This document shows positions 1 to 7,874 of a stretch of 64,000 bases of DNA, in pieces; the stretch's first letter is position 1; each line of letters opens with the position of its first letter. Position numbers and translations under genes: made by a program. The notes beneath the pieces were generated by a model. The model had not been told where the DNA came from. It ran no database searches and saw nothing but the letters and a program-made list of their open reading frames with translations. The stretch is from Malaciobacter mytili LMG 24559 (GTDB taxonomy: Bacteria > Campylobacterota > Campylobacteria > Campylobacterales > Arcobacteraceae), in assembly GCF_003346775.1 (NCBI RefSeq), contig NZ_CP031219.1, positions 1,054,001 to 1,118,000 of the forward strand, written 5' to 3'.

Positions 1-608
1 GTGAAAAAATAGCAGATGAGATATTTGAATTGGGCTATGATTGTGTTATTTTAAATAGTGATTTAGACCAAAAATTAAGAGATGAAACTTTAGTTTTATT
101 TTCAAATAAATCTTATCCCATTATGATAGCAACAGATGTAGCTTCAAGAGGATTAGATATAGATAATATTGATTTAGTAATAAATTATGATGTTGCTAAA
201 GATGAAAAGGTACATACTCATAGAATAGGAAGAACAGCACGTGCTGGTGCAAATGGAATAGCTGTAACTTTATATACAAAAGATGAGATGGATAAAGTAT
301 TAGAAATTAAAGAAAAATTTCCCCATATAGTTTTTGAAAAAACTATACAAGAAGAAGACTCTTATAAGCTTGAAAGTTTATATAGAACTTTATATATAAA
401 TGGTGGTAAAAAACATAAATTAAGAGCTGGGGATATTGTAGGAACTTTAATAGCAACTGCAAATTTAGCAAAAGATGATATTGGAAATATTGATATTTTT
501 CCTTTTCATTCTTATGTTGCTATAAAAAAAGAGTTTGAAAAAACTGCTTTAAAAAAGTTAAATCAAAATAAAATAAAAGGCAAGTTTTATAAAGTCTATC
601 CAAGATAA
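1..608 (+). CDS. dbpA: ATP-dependent RNA helicase DbpA, 3' part (cut by window start)
   Basis: The frame is open from base 3, so the gene begins before the window and only about 200 C-terminal residues are seen. They hold the second RecA domain of a DEAD-box helicase: motif V-like ATDVASRGLDI and motif VI HRIGRTARAG. The last ~75 residues match the DbpA-type RNA-binding domain (LYINGGKKHKLRAGDIVGTL, then IDIFPFHSYVAI and IKGKFYKV). In this family that domain binds hairpin 92 of 23S rRNA and directs the helicase to large-subunit assembly. The family assignment is firm. The N-terminal ATPase domain cannot be checked here. A hairpin terminator overlaps the stop codon. Confidence 0.93.
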   Translation, partial: EKIADEIFELGYDCVILNSDLDQKLRDETLVLFSNKSYPIMIATDVASRGLDIDNIDLVINYDVAKDEKVHTHRIGRTARAGANGIAVTLYTKDEMDKVLEIKEKFPHIVFEKTIQEEDSYKLESLYRTLYINGGKKHKLRAGDIVGTLIATANLAKDDIGNIDIFPFHSYVAIKKEFEKTALKKLNQNKIKGKFYKVYPR

Positions 609-636
609 CTAATTTTTAGTTATCTTCTTCTTTTAA
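602..636 (+). terminator. Rho-independent terminator after dbpA
   Basis: Inverted repeat AAGATAACTA (602-611) and TAGTTATCTT (617-626), followed by a T-rich stretch. It overlaps the dbpA stop codon. Confidence 0.75.
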
Positions 637-727
637 AATTACTACTTAAAAATAATAAAATTACATATTAATATATATTTTATTGCATATTTGTTATTAT
701 AATTTAACTAAAAAATAAAGATAAAAA

Positions 728-1732
728 ATGAATTTAAAGCAAACCATTAATAAGCTTGATGAGAAAATAAAAAAAGTAAATACAAAAGAAGAACTTAATG
801 AAGTTTTAGAAATTATTAAAACATATAAAAAACCATTTATTTATGAAAATAATAAATATTTTTTAATTAGTGGATTTCTTATTTTATTTATACTTTTATA
901 TAATATTTACATTTTATGGGAATGGAATGAACACTGGGAAGAGTCTAATAGCCTTGCTTTAGGGCTAATAGTGCTATTAGCTATACCTATTTATTTAATT
1001 TTAACTCCTTTACTTAGAAATATGAAAATTAGACATATTGAAAACACAATATATAAAATTGATATGATGTTAGACAATAATATTAAAAAAGATTCTACTA
1101 TTTCACACTATTATTTAAATAGTAATTATTTTGGTTTTAATAGAGGCAATTATCAAAATAAGTTAAAAGAAACTTATATAATTTCAAACTTTCAAGCTAA
1201 TACATATTTATTAGAAGCAAAGCTTTTTAATTATCATTATGTTAATAAAAGAACAGAAACTTATACGTGTGGAAAATCCACATGCACAAGAACAGTATAT
1301 GACCATTATAATAAATATGGTATTGAAGTAGATTTTAAAAATACTTCAAATATAGTTATAAATGCTGATATTTTTTCAGTACATTTACCACAAACTTTTA
1401 AAACTTCATCAATTAAATTTAATAAGAAATTTCAAGTTAAATGTGAAGATGAATTTACAGCTGTTAAATTTTTACAGCCTTCACTTATTGTATATTTTGA
1501 AGATTTAGCAAAAGAGTTTAATTATCTATCTTTTCAATTTATAAATAATAAACTTTGTATAATGTTTTCTAACTTCGATGTTTTGCCAAATAGTGCTTCA
1601 AGAAAATATGGACTTGCTTCTCCTAAAGAATTTATAGAAGAATTAAATGGTTTTACAAAAATAGAAAAATTATCAAAACTACTAAATGCAGTTGATTATA
1701 TGTTATCTCAAACAGATAATAACTTTAAATAA
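728..1732 (+). CDS. DUF3137-like membrane protein
   Basis: A 334-residue protein with two membrane segments (about residues 45-65 and 78-96) after a charged N-terminus, then a large soluble domain. The C-terminal part (FNKKFQVKCEDEFTAVKFL, later LCIMFSNFDVLP) has the pattern of DUF3137 proteins, which commonly lie beside lemA. A CGKSTC motif near residue 182 could bind metal or form a disulfide. The start has a purine-rich AAAGATAAAAA upstream. The gene is 11 bp before lemA and almost certainly cotranscribed with it. Function is not known; a role with LemA at the inner membrane is inferred from context. The DUF assignment is by pattern only. Confidence 0.7.
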   Translation: MNLKQTINKLDEKIKKVNTKEELNEVLEIIKTYKKPFIYENNKYFLISGFLILFILLYNIYILWEWNEHWEESNSLALGLIVLLAIPIYLILTPLLRNMKIRHIENTIYKIDMMLDNNIKKDSTISHYYLNSNYFGFNRGNYQNKLKETYIISNFQANTYLLEAKLFNYHYVNKRTETYTCGKSTCTRTVYDHYNKYGIEVDFKNTSNIVINADIFSVHLPQTFKTSSIKFNKKFQVKCEDEFTAVKFLQPSLIVYFEDLAKEFNYLSFQFINNKLCIMFSNFDVLPNSASRKYGLASPKEFIEELNGFTKIEKLSKLLNAVDYMLSQTDNNFK

Positions 1733-1743
1733 AGGAAAAAAAT

Positions 1744-2310
1744 ATGGAAATATTAGTAATTATTTTAGTAATACTAGTTGTTTGGAGTATTATAGTTTAC
1801 AATAAAATCATTGGAAATTATAATGCAATTGAAAGGGCATGGAGTAATGTTATTGTATATGAAAGACAAAAACAAAAAGTAATTCCAGAACTAGAAAAAG
1901 TTCTAAAAGAACAAAAAGAGTTTGAATCTGAAACTTTAACAAATATTACAAAGTTAAGAGCTTCAATTTCTAAACTTGAGGCAAGTAATATTTCACCTTC
2001 TGTATTAAAAGAGATTGAACAAACAACTACTGAGTTATTTAAAGGTATTAATATTACAATGGAAGCTTATCCAGAGCTAAAAACTGTAGAGGTTATGAAA
2101 GGTTTAATGAAAGAGATTTCAGAACAACAAGCTAATATCTCTGCTTCTATTAGAATTTTAAATCAAAATATTGAAATTTTTAATAATAGTATTGAAATAT
2201 TTCCAAATCATATTATAAATAGTATTTTAAATAAGAAAAATAAAATAGAAGTATTTCAAGATACTGAAGTAGAAAAAGAGTTTAGTTATTCTCCTTTTTC
2301 TAAAAAATAA
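1744..2310 (+). CDS. lemA: LemA family protein
   Basis: 188 residues with one N-terminal membrane helix (about 3-19) and then the LemA signature NKIIGNYNAIERAWSNVIV, followed by long amphipathic helices that form the LemA four-helix bundle. NAIERAWSNV corresponds to the family's usual N-x-v-d-x-A-w-a-n-V pattern. LemA proteins are inner-membrane anchored with the helical domain outside the cytoplasm; their precise role is unsettled. The length is typical. It follows the DUF3137-like gene directly with a GGAAAAAA ribosome binding site, so the pair is probably one operon, ended by the convergent hairpin at 2322-2360. Confidence 0.88.
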   Translation: MEILVIILVILVVWSIIVYNKIIGNYNAIERAWSNVIVYERQKQKVIPELEKVLKEQKEFESETLTNITKLRASISKLEASNISPSVLKEIEQTTTELFKGINITMEAYPELKTVEVMKGLMKEISEQQANISASIRILNQNIEIFNNSIEIFPNHIINSILNKKNKIEVFQDTEVEKEFSYSPFSKK

Positions 2311-2321
2311 CTATAAATCTT

Positions 2322-2360
2322 AAACTAAAAGTTTTTCTTTTTTAAAGAAAACTTTAGTTT
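2322..2360. terminator. bidirectional terminator between lemA and corA-like gene
   Basis: A long AT-rich inverted repeat, AAACTAAA..TTTTTCTTT (2322-2340) against AAAGAAAA..TTTAGTTT (2344-2360), lies between two convergent genes and has T-runs on both sides. Confidence 0.7.
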
Positions 2361-3141
2361 ATTGGCTTTTTTTCTTTAAAATTATTACTAATAAAGTAGT
2401 TATAATTCCCACTAAAACAAGTAAACTAAGTACAAAAAAAGTTCCATTTTCTATTTTAGTAAGGGGTAAATCAGTAGTATTCATACCAAAAAAACCTACA
2501 ATTAAATTTAGAGGTAGAAAAATACCTGATAAAAGAGTTAAAATATAAATAGTTTTATTCATTTTTTCATTACTATTAATACTATGAAAGTTATAAATTG
2601 CATCAAGTTTTTCTAAACTATGGGCACTATTTCTATAGGCTCTTTCTAAATGTTCTAATAAATCATGAAAATTAATTTCTAAAAAATCTTCTTCTTTTTT
2701 ATAGTTTTGTATAAATTTTTTAAGCTCTTCAATAGTCTTTAGTAAAACTCTACTAATTCTTATTAGTTGATTTTTATATGAAAACCATTTTTTATTAAAG
2801 TTTCTAATTTCAATATTTTCATAAAATTTATCTTCAATATTTTCAATATTTGTAAAAAGTTTTAAAGTTAGTTCCATTACTTCATCAACTCTTTTATTTA
2901 AAATATTATATACCTCTTTTATATCTTTTATATCTATAAAATCATCTTTTAATTTATCATAAAAAAAGTAGCTATTTTTTGTAAAAATAAAAGTGCTATT
3001 TTCAACTTCAAGTCTATTTTCTTTTTTTATAGGTAATCTAATAATTAAAATATCATACTCTTCTTGACTTATGAAAGAAGAGGGGTGTAGGGGGTTTTTA
3101 ATATCTTTTAAGTGAAAAGCATCAATTTTAGTTTTTATCAT
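2359..3141 (-). CDS. corA: CorA-family divalent cation transporter
   Basis: 260 residues: a cytoplasmic helical N-terminal domain and two C-terminal membrane helices (about 201-218 and 233-255). The CorA signature GMN is at residues 219-221 (VGFFGMNTTDLP), at the end of TM1 where it forms the selectivity filter in this family. The protein is shorter than E. coli CorA (316 residues), so the N-terminal funnel is reduced. Proteins of this type move Mg2+, Co2+ or Zn2+ across the inner membrane as pentamers; the substrate cannot be told from sequence. It is convergent with lemA and appears to be monocistronic. Confidence 0.88.
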   Translation of the reverse strand: MIKTKIDAFHLKDIKNPLHPSSFISQEEYDILIIRLPIKKENRLEVENSTFIFTKNSYFFYDKLKDDFIDIKDIKEVYNILNKRVDEVMELTLKLFTNIENIEDKFYENIEIRNFNKKWFSYKNQLIRISRVLLKTIEELKKFIQNYKKEEDFLEINFHDLLEHLERAYRNSAHSLEKLDAIYNFHSINSNEKMNKTIYILTLLSGIFLPLNLIVGFFGMNTTDLPLTKIENGTFFVLSLLVLVGIITTLLVIILKKKSQ

Positions 3142-3202
3142 CTTTATTCTTTTTTTTAATTTTATTAATAATTATAAACTATTAAAGAAAAAAAGCTATT
3201 TA

Positions 3203-3239
3203 TGCAACTTAGTTGCACTTAAGAAAAAAGTTATATAAT
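3203..3239 (+). promoter_or_regulatory. ribA promoter with overlapping 15-bp palindrome
   Basis: TATAAT at 3234-3239 is a good -10 box. The perfect palindrome TGCAACT-T-AGTTGCA at 3203-3217 covers the expected -35 position, the classic place for a repressor operator. Transcription would start near 3246, so translation from 3239 is unlikely and the ATG at 3272 is favoured. The operator role is inferred. Confidence 0.5.
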
Positions 3240-3271
3240 TGCAAAAAATTAAAGATTATAAAGAGAATATT

Positions 3272-3847
3272 ATGAAAATAGAACAATCAAATATTGCAAG
3301 CTTACCTACAAAATATGGAAAATTTAAGATAAAAGCGTATAAAGAAGGGAATCAAGAGCATTTAGCAATAATGAGTTTAGATTTTAAAGAAATAGAAATA
3401 CCATATGTAAGAATACACTCAGAATGTCTAACAGGAGATACCTTAGGAAGCTTAAAATGTGACTGTCAAAATCAACTAGATTTAGCAATGAGATTTATAG
3501 CAAAAGAGGGCGGATTAATAATCTATCATAGACAAGAAGGAAGAAATATAGGATTATTAAATAAAGTAAATGCATATGCCTTACAAGACCAAGGAAGAAA
3601 TACAATAGAAGCAAATTTAGAATTGGGATTTAAAGAAGATGAGAGAGATTATAAAGTAATAGGGCATATATTTAAAGATTTAGGAATAAAGAAGATAAAA
3701 CTAATAACAAATAATCCAAAGAAGATAGAGTATGTGGAAAGTTTAGGGATAAAAATAGAAGAAAGAATACCAGCAATAACAAAAATAAATAAATATAATG
3801 AACACTATTTAAATACTAAAAAAAATAAAATGGGACATCTTTTATAA
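3272..3847 (+). CDS. ribA: GTP cyclohydrolase II
   Basis: Catalyses the first committed step of riboflavin synthesis, opening GTP to the 2,5-diamino-6-ribosylamino-pyrimidinone phosphate. The 191-residue product from the ATG at 3272 is the normal length for stand-alone RibA. Zinc ligands are C52, C63 and C65 (the family's C-x10-C-x-C), followed by the GTP-binding HRQEGRNIGL and the DERDY and TNNPKK motifs. It is not fused to RibB. I chose 3272 over the in-frame upstream start at 3239 because the -10 box overlaps the latter and AAAGAG precedes the former. It has its own promoter and no operon partner. Riboflavin supply suits the many flavoproteins of this respiratory organism. Confidence 0.95.
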   Translation: MKIEQSNIASLPTKYGKFKIKAYKEGNQEHLAIMSLDFKEIEIPYVRIHSECLTGDTLGSLKCDCQNQLDLAMRFIAKEGGLIIYHRQEGRNIGLLNKVNAYALQDQGRNTIEANLELGFKEDERDYKVIGHIFKDLGIKKIKLITNNPKKIEYVESLGIKIEERIPAITKINKYNEHYLNTKKNKMGHLL

Positions 3848-3976
3848 AATATTATTTTTATTTTTTTAAAAACTTCTTTTTATAAAGAATAGTTAAATAA
3901 AGGGAAAGATTTGGCATTTGTAACCATTATGTAATATTATTTTGGCAAAATCCAAAAAAATATCTTAAGGAAAAAG

Positions 3977-6115
3977 ATGAAAAATCTTTCAGTTAAATTA
4001 AAATTAGCAATTTCTACAATTATAGCTGTAGTTGGATTTGTTGTAATTACAAGTTTAATGTTTATTGCTATTTCAAATATTAGTAATTTAAATAAAGCTT
4101 CTCAATATATAGAGACTCTTCAAGCAAATATGCTAAAACTAAGAATAAATGAAAAAAACTTTTTAAATAGTTTAGATATTAGTTATGCAAAAGAGTTATT
4201 TGAAGATTATCAAGTTTTAAATTCAAATACAAAAAATCTAAAAGAACTATTATCTTCATATTCTATTTCAACAACTCAAATTGATGGCTTTTTAGCCTCT
4301 TTAGATAAATATTCAACTACTTTTGAAAAAGTAGTTGAAAAACAAAAAGAAATAGGTTTTAATCATAAAGATGGTTTATATGGTAGTTTAAGACAAAGTG
4401 TTCATAAAGTTCAAGAAATAGGAGATAAAGTTGCTTATCAAGCTATGAATGTTGGATTATTGGAGTTGAGAAGAGATGAAAAAGATTTTATGTTAAGAAA
4501 AGATATTTCTTATGTGGATAAATTTGAAAAAAATATTAGAAAGTTAAGATTTATTGTAAGAAGTAATAAAACACATATCTCAAATGAACAAAAAGAAGAG
4601 ATATATACAAGTTTAAAAAAGTATAGAGAGGATTTTTTAGCTTTAGTAAAAGCAGAAGAAATAAAAGGATTTTCCAATAATTTAGGTTTATTAAAACAGA
4701 TGAAAGATATAGCTTCTTTAAGTGAAAAGATATTAAAAGATGCAGTAAAAGAGATAAGTTTAGAATCTGAAAATAAAGTTTATAAATTAAAAATCTTGGC
4801 TTTTATCTTAGCTGCAAGTATGACAATTTTATGTTTAACAGTTTCATATTTCATTGCTTCACAAGTTGTTTCTAATATAAATAAGTTTCATAAAGGTTTA
4901 GTAGAATTTTTTAATTTTATAAATGGAAAAACCCATGAAGTAAAATTAATACAGATAAACTCAAAAGATGAATTTGGAAGTATGACTAAAATAATAAATG
5001 AAAATATTGAAAATACAAAAATTAATATTCAAAAAGAATCAGAATTAATTCATGATGCAACATATGTGGCAAATATGATTAAGCAAGGGCATTTAAGTAA
5101 TAAGATAAGTGTAACTTCAAACAATGAAACTTTAAATGAATTAAAAGATGTAATTAATGAAATGCTTGAAAATATGAGACAAAATATTTTAACTATTATG
5201 GAAGTATTGGGAAGTTATAGAAATTATGATTATACAAAGTTTGTTGATAGCTCTTTAATGCAAGGAAGTATGAAGAGATTAGCCCAAGATGTGAATAGTG
5301 TAGGGCAAACAATTACAGAGATGTTAAAAGATAGTAGAAAAACAGGAGTATATTTAGAAAATGATTCAAATTCTTTAACTAAATATGTAAAAATTTTATC
5401 TCAAATCTCAAATGAACAAGCAGCCTCTTTAGAAGAAACAGCAGCAGCAATTGAAGAGATAACTTCAAATATTGAAAATACTACAATGAAAACAATTCAA
5501 ATGTCAAATATTTCAAAAGAGACAAAGCAAGCTGCTTCTATGGGGAAAATTATGGCTTCAAAAACAGTTAGTTCTATGGAAGAAATCAATGAAACAGTAG
5601 AGGCTATTAAAGAAGCAATAATTGTAATTGACCAAATAGCATTTCAAACAAATATTTTATCACTTAATGCTGCTGTTGAAGCTGCAACTGCTGGGGAAGC
5701 AGGACGTGGATTTGCAGTTGTTGCCCAAGAGGTGCGAAATTTAGCTTCAAGAAGTGCGCAAGCTGCAAGTGAAATTAAAAATTTAGTTGAAAATGCTACT
5801 TTAAAAGCAAATGAAGGGAAAAGTATTAGTATAGAGATGATTCAAGGTTTTGAAAAGCTAGATACTAAAATAAATGATACAACTAATTTAGTAGAAGAGG
5901 TTTCAAGAACTTCAAAAGAACAAAATGAAGTTATGTCACAAATTAATTCAACAATGGGACAATTGGATAAAAATACTCAAGAAAATGCAAAAACAGCAGA
6001 AAATACTAGAATAATTGCCGAAAAGACAAATAAGCTAGCCATAAAAGCATTAAATGCAACAGATGATAAAAAATTTGAAGGAAAAGAGGAGATAGTTGCT
6101 AAAAATAAGTATTAA
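3977..6115 (+). CDS. methyl-accepting chemotaxis protein
   Basis: 712 residues. TM1 is at about residues 10-32 and TM2 at about 272-295, flanking a ~240-residue periplasmic helical sensor (RINEKNFL and RRDEKDFML repeats suggest a helical-bimodular-like sensor). HAMP-like and linker regions follow. The cytoplasmic hairpin tip is the highly conserved [36 protein letters not shown] near residues 552-590, which contacts CheA/CheW. The C-terminus has no CheR-tethering pentapeptide. The long helical linker between HAMP and the tip is larger than in E. coli receptors. A good ribosome binding site (AAGGAAAAAG) precedes the ATG. The ligand is unknown. The gene is monocistronic. Confidence 0.93.
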   Translation: MKNLSVKLKLAISTIIAVVGFVVITSLMFIAISNISNLNKASQYIETLQANMLKLRINEKNFLNSLDISYAKELFEDYQVLNSNTKNLKELLSSYSISTTQIDGFLASLDKYSTTFEKVVEKQKEIGFNHKDGLYGSLRQSVHKVQEIGDKVAYQAMNVGLLELRRDEKDFMLRKDISYVDKFEKNIRKLRFIVRSNKTHISNEQKEEIYTSLKKYREDFLALVKAEEIKGFSNNLGLLKQMKDIASLSEKILKDAVKEISLESENKVYKLKILAFILAASMTILCLTVSYFIASQVVSNINKFHKGLVEFFNFINGKTHEVKLIQINSKDEFGSMTKIINENIENTKINIQKESELIHDATYVANMIKQGHLSNKISVTSNNETLNELKDVINEMLENMRQNILTIMEVLGSYRNYDYTKFVDSSLMQGSMKRLAQDVNSVGQTITEMLKDSRKTGVYLENDSNSLTKYVKILSQISNEQAASLEETAAAIEEITSNIENTTMKTIQMSNISKETKQAASMGKIMASKTVSSMEEINETVEAIKEAIIVIDQIAFQTNILSLNAAVEAATAGEAGRGFAVVAQEVRNLASRSAQAASEIKNLVENATLKANEGKSISIEMIQGFEKLDTKINDTTNLVEEVSRTSKEQNEVMSQINSTMGQLDKNTQENAKTAENTRIIAEKTNKLAIKALNATDDKKFEGKEEIVAKNKY

Positions 6116-6196
6116 ACTTAACTTTTAATTAAAATTATCAAATAAAATGATTTTTTTATAAAAATTAATTTTCATTTAATAAATTTTATCCTATGA

Positions 6197-6211
6197 TTAT
6201 AATTATTTTAA
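6197..6211 (+). promoter_or_regulatory. PerR-box-like site upstream of the peroxidase gene
   Basis: TTATAAT-T-ATTTTAA differs from the PerR consensus TTATAAT-N-ATTATAA at one position. It lies just before the AAAGGGG ribosome binding site of a peroxide-detoxifying enzyme. The site is AT-rich in an AT-rich genome, so chance is possible. Confidence 0.35.
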
Positions 6212-6225
6212 TTAAAGGGGAAGTT

Positions 6226-7251
6226 ATGAAGTTAATTAAAAGTTTAACTTTGTGTGCATTAAGTGCAAGTTTTTTATTTGCAAGTAGTTCTTTAGAAACA
6301 AAAGCTAAAAATAGTGGATTAAAAGCAATTCCAGAGAGTCAATTGGAGTTATTAAAGTTAATTGATGATAAAAATGATCCAATAACTGCTGAAAAAGTTG
6401 AACTTGGTAAAAAGTTATATTTTGAACCAAGAATGTCTAAAAGTGGTATTATTTCATGTAATACATGTCATAATTTAGGTCTTGGTGGAACAGATGGTGT
6501 AAGTGCTGCTGTTGGGCATAAATGGACTGCAAACCCTCATCATTTAAACTCACCAACAGTTTATAATTCAGTATTTTTTGATGCACAATTTTGGGATGGA
6601 AGAAGTGCTCATTTAGCTGATCAAGCACAAGGTCCAGTTCAAGCAGGTCCAGAAATGGCAGCACCTAAAAAATTAGTTGAAGAAAGAATTAATTCTATTC
6701 CAGAATATATTCAAGAGTTTAAAACAGCATATGGAGATAATGTAAAAATTGATTTTGCTAAGATTACTTCAACAATTGCAATTTTTGAAAAAACACTTGT
6801 AACTCCTTCAAGATTTGATGATTTCTTAAATGGAAATGCAAATGCTTTAAATGAAGCTGAGAAAAAAGGATTAAATACATTTATTGATAAAGGTTGTGTA
6901 TCTTGTCATAATGGAATAGCTTTAGGTGGAACAATGCAACCATTTGAAGTAGCAGCTAAATACTCTTTTGCAAGTGTGGGTGATTTTAAAGGTGATAAAA
7001 ATGGAATGGTTAAAACACCAACTTTAAGAAATATTACTGAAACAGCACCATATTTCCATAATGGACAGATTTGGTCTTTATCTAAAGCTGTTAAAGAGAT
7101 GGGTTCTACTCAATTAGGTATTAAAATTTCTGATAAAGAAGCGCAAGAAATTGTAACTTTCTTAAAAGCATTAAAAGGTAGAAAACCTCAAATTATATAC
7201 CCTCAATTACCTGAGTCTACTTTAAGTACTCCAAAACCAGCATTTGATTAA
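6226..7251 (+). CDS. ccp: di-haem cytochrome c peroxidase
   Basis: Reduces H2O2 to water in the periplasm with electrons from c-type cytochromes. The start at 6226 is preceded by AAAGGGGAAG and gives a clean signal peptide (KLIKSLTLCALSASFLFASS); the upstream in-frame ATG at 6193 has no such site. Two haem motifs are present: C78-NTC-H82 (high-potential/peroxidatic half in the family order) and C224-VSC-H228. HKWTANPHHLNSPTVYN and FWDGRS are family hallmarks (MauG/CcpA/MacA group). At 341 residues the length is typical. It is monocistronic, ended by a strong bidirectional terminator, and may respond to peroxide through the site at 6197. Confidence 0.93.
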   Translation: MKLIKSLTLCALSASFLFASSSLETKAKNSGLKAIPESQLELLKLIDDKNDPITAEKVELGKKLYFEPRMSKSGIISCNTCHNLGLGGTDGVSAAVGHKWTANPHHLNSPTVYNSVFFDAQFWDGRSAHLADQAQGPVQAGPEMAAPKKLVEERINSIPEYIQEFKTAYGDNVKIDFAKITSTIAIFEKTLVTPSRFDDFLNGNANALNEAEKKGLNTFIDKGCVSCHNGIALGGTMQPFEVAAKYSFASVGDFKGDKNGMVKTPTLRNITETAPYFHNGQIWSLSKAVKEMGSTQLGIKISDKEAQEIVTFLKALKGRKPQIIYPQLPESTLSTPKPAFD

Positions 7252-7254
7252 TAT

Positions 7255-7287
7255 TTTATCTCTTTAGGGTTATCCTAAAGAGATAAA
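7255..7287. terminator. bidirectional terminator between ccp and the PepSY-type gene
   Basis: Perfect 14-bp inverted repeat TTTATCTCTTTAGG (7255-7268) and CCTAAAGAGATAAA (7274-7287) with a 5-nt loop, between convergent genes. It overlaps the stop codon of the minus-strand gene. Confidence 0.85.
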
Positions 7288-7866
7288 TAAAACAATTGTA
7301 GCAATTCCACCTAACATAAAATATACTCCTCTTCTTTTAAAACCATATTTGCCTTTTATCATAAAAATAGCTGAAATTGATAAATATATTAAAATAATTG
7401 AGTATAAAATTGCTAAATAAAACCAAGCTTTTTCATGTGTAGCTTTATGTGCAATTATAAACTTTTTTATATAAATTGGATAAGAATAAAACTCATAAGT
7501 TATATTTCCTTTTTCCTTTTCATATAAAATTACCTTTCCTTTTGTTTTGTATATACTTAACTCTTGATTTTCTTTTACTTTTCTAAGATGTTTAAAATCT
7601 AAAGCTGTTTGTACTAAAGAATTAGGAATGTTTTTTTCTAAAAATTGTTTATTAAAAGCTTCATTTATTTTATTTTTTAGCTCTTTTTCTTCTAAATATT
7701 TTTCTATTTTTGTATTTAAAATATATTTTTGTTCCAACCAACCTAAAGCTCTACCTGATAAAACTATACCGCTTAGGGCATATACTAAAGTTAGACCAAT
7801 TGTAAAATAGCCCAAATCTCTGTGTAATGCTCTAATTTTTTGTGAAAAATTACTTTTCTTTTTCAC
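7270..7866 (-). CDS. PepSY-associated transmembrane protein, short type
   Basis: 198 residues. A first membrane helix (about 17-36) follows a charged KIRALHRDLGYFTIGL segment typical of PepSY_TM proteins. Then come a periplasmic region of about 100 residues and a C-terminal helix pair (about 145-168 and 180-197). The RALHRDLG and HKATHEKAW histidines are where such proteins may bind haem. The gene starts 8 bp after the TonB receptor stop, so it is cotranscribed with that receptor. Family members near siderophore receptors (for example FpvG-like proteins) take part in reductive iron release, which is the likely role by context. No catalytic residue can be assigned with certainty. Confidence 0.65.
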   Translation of the reverse strand: MKKKSNFSQKIRALHRDLGYFTIGLTLVYALSGIVLSGRALGWLEQKYILNTKIEKYLEEKELKNKINEAFNKQFLEKNIPNSLVQTALDFKHLRKVKENQELSIYKTKGKVILYEKEKGNITYEFYSYPIYIKKFIIAHKATHEKAWFYLAILYSIILIYLSISAIFMIKGKYGFKRRGVYFMLGGIATIVLFISLG

Positions 7867-7874
7867 TTTTTGCC

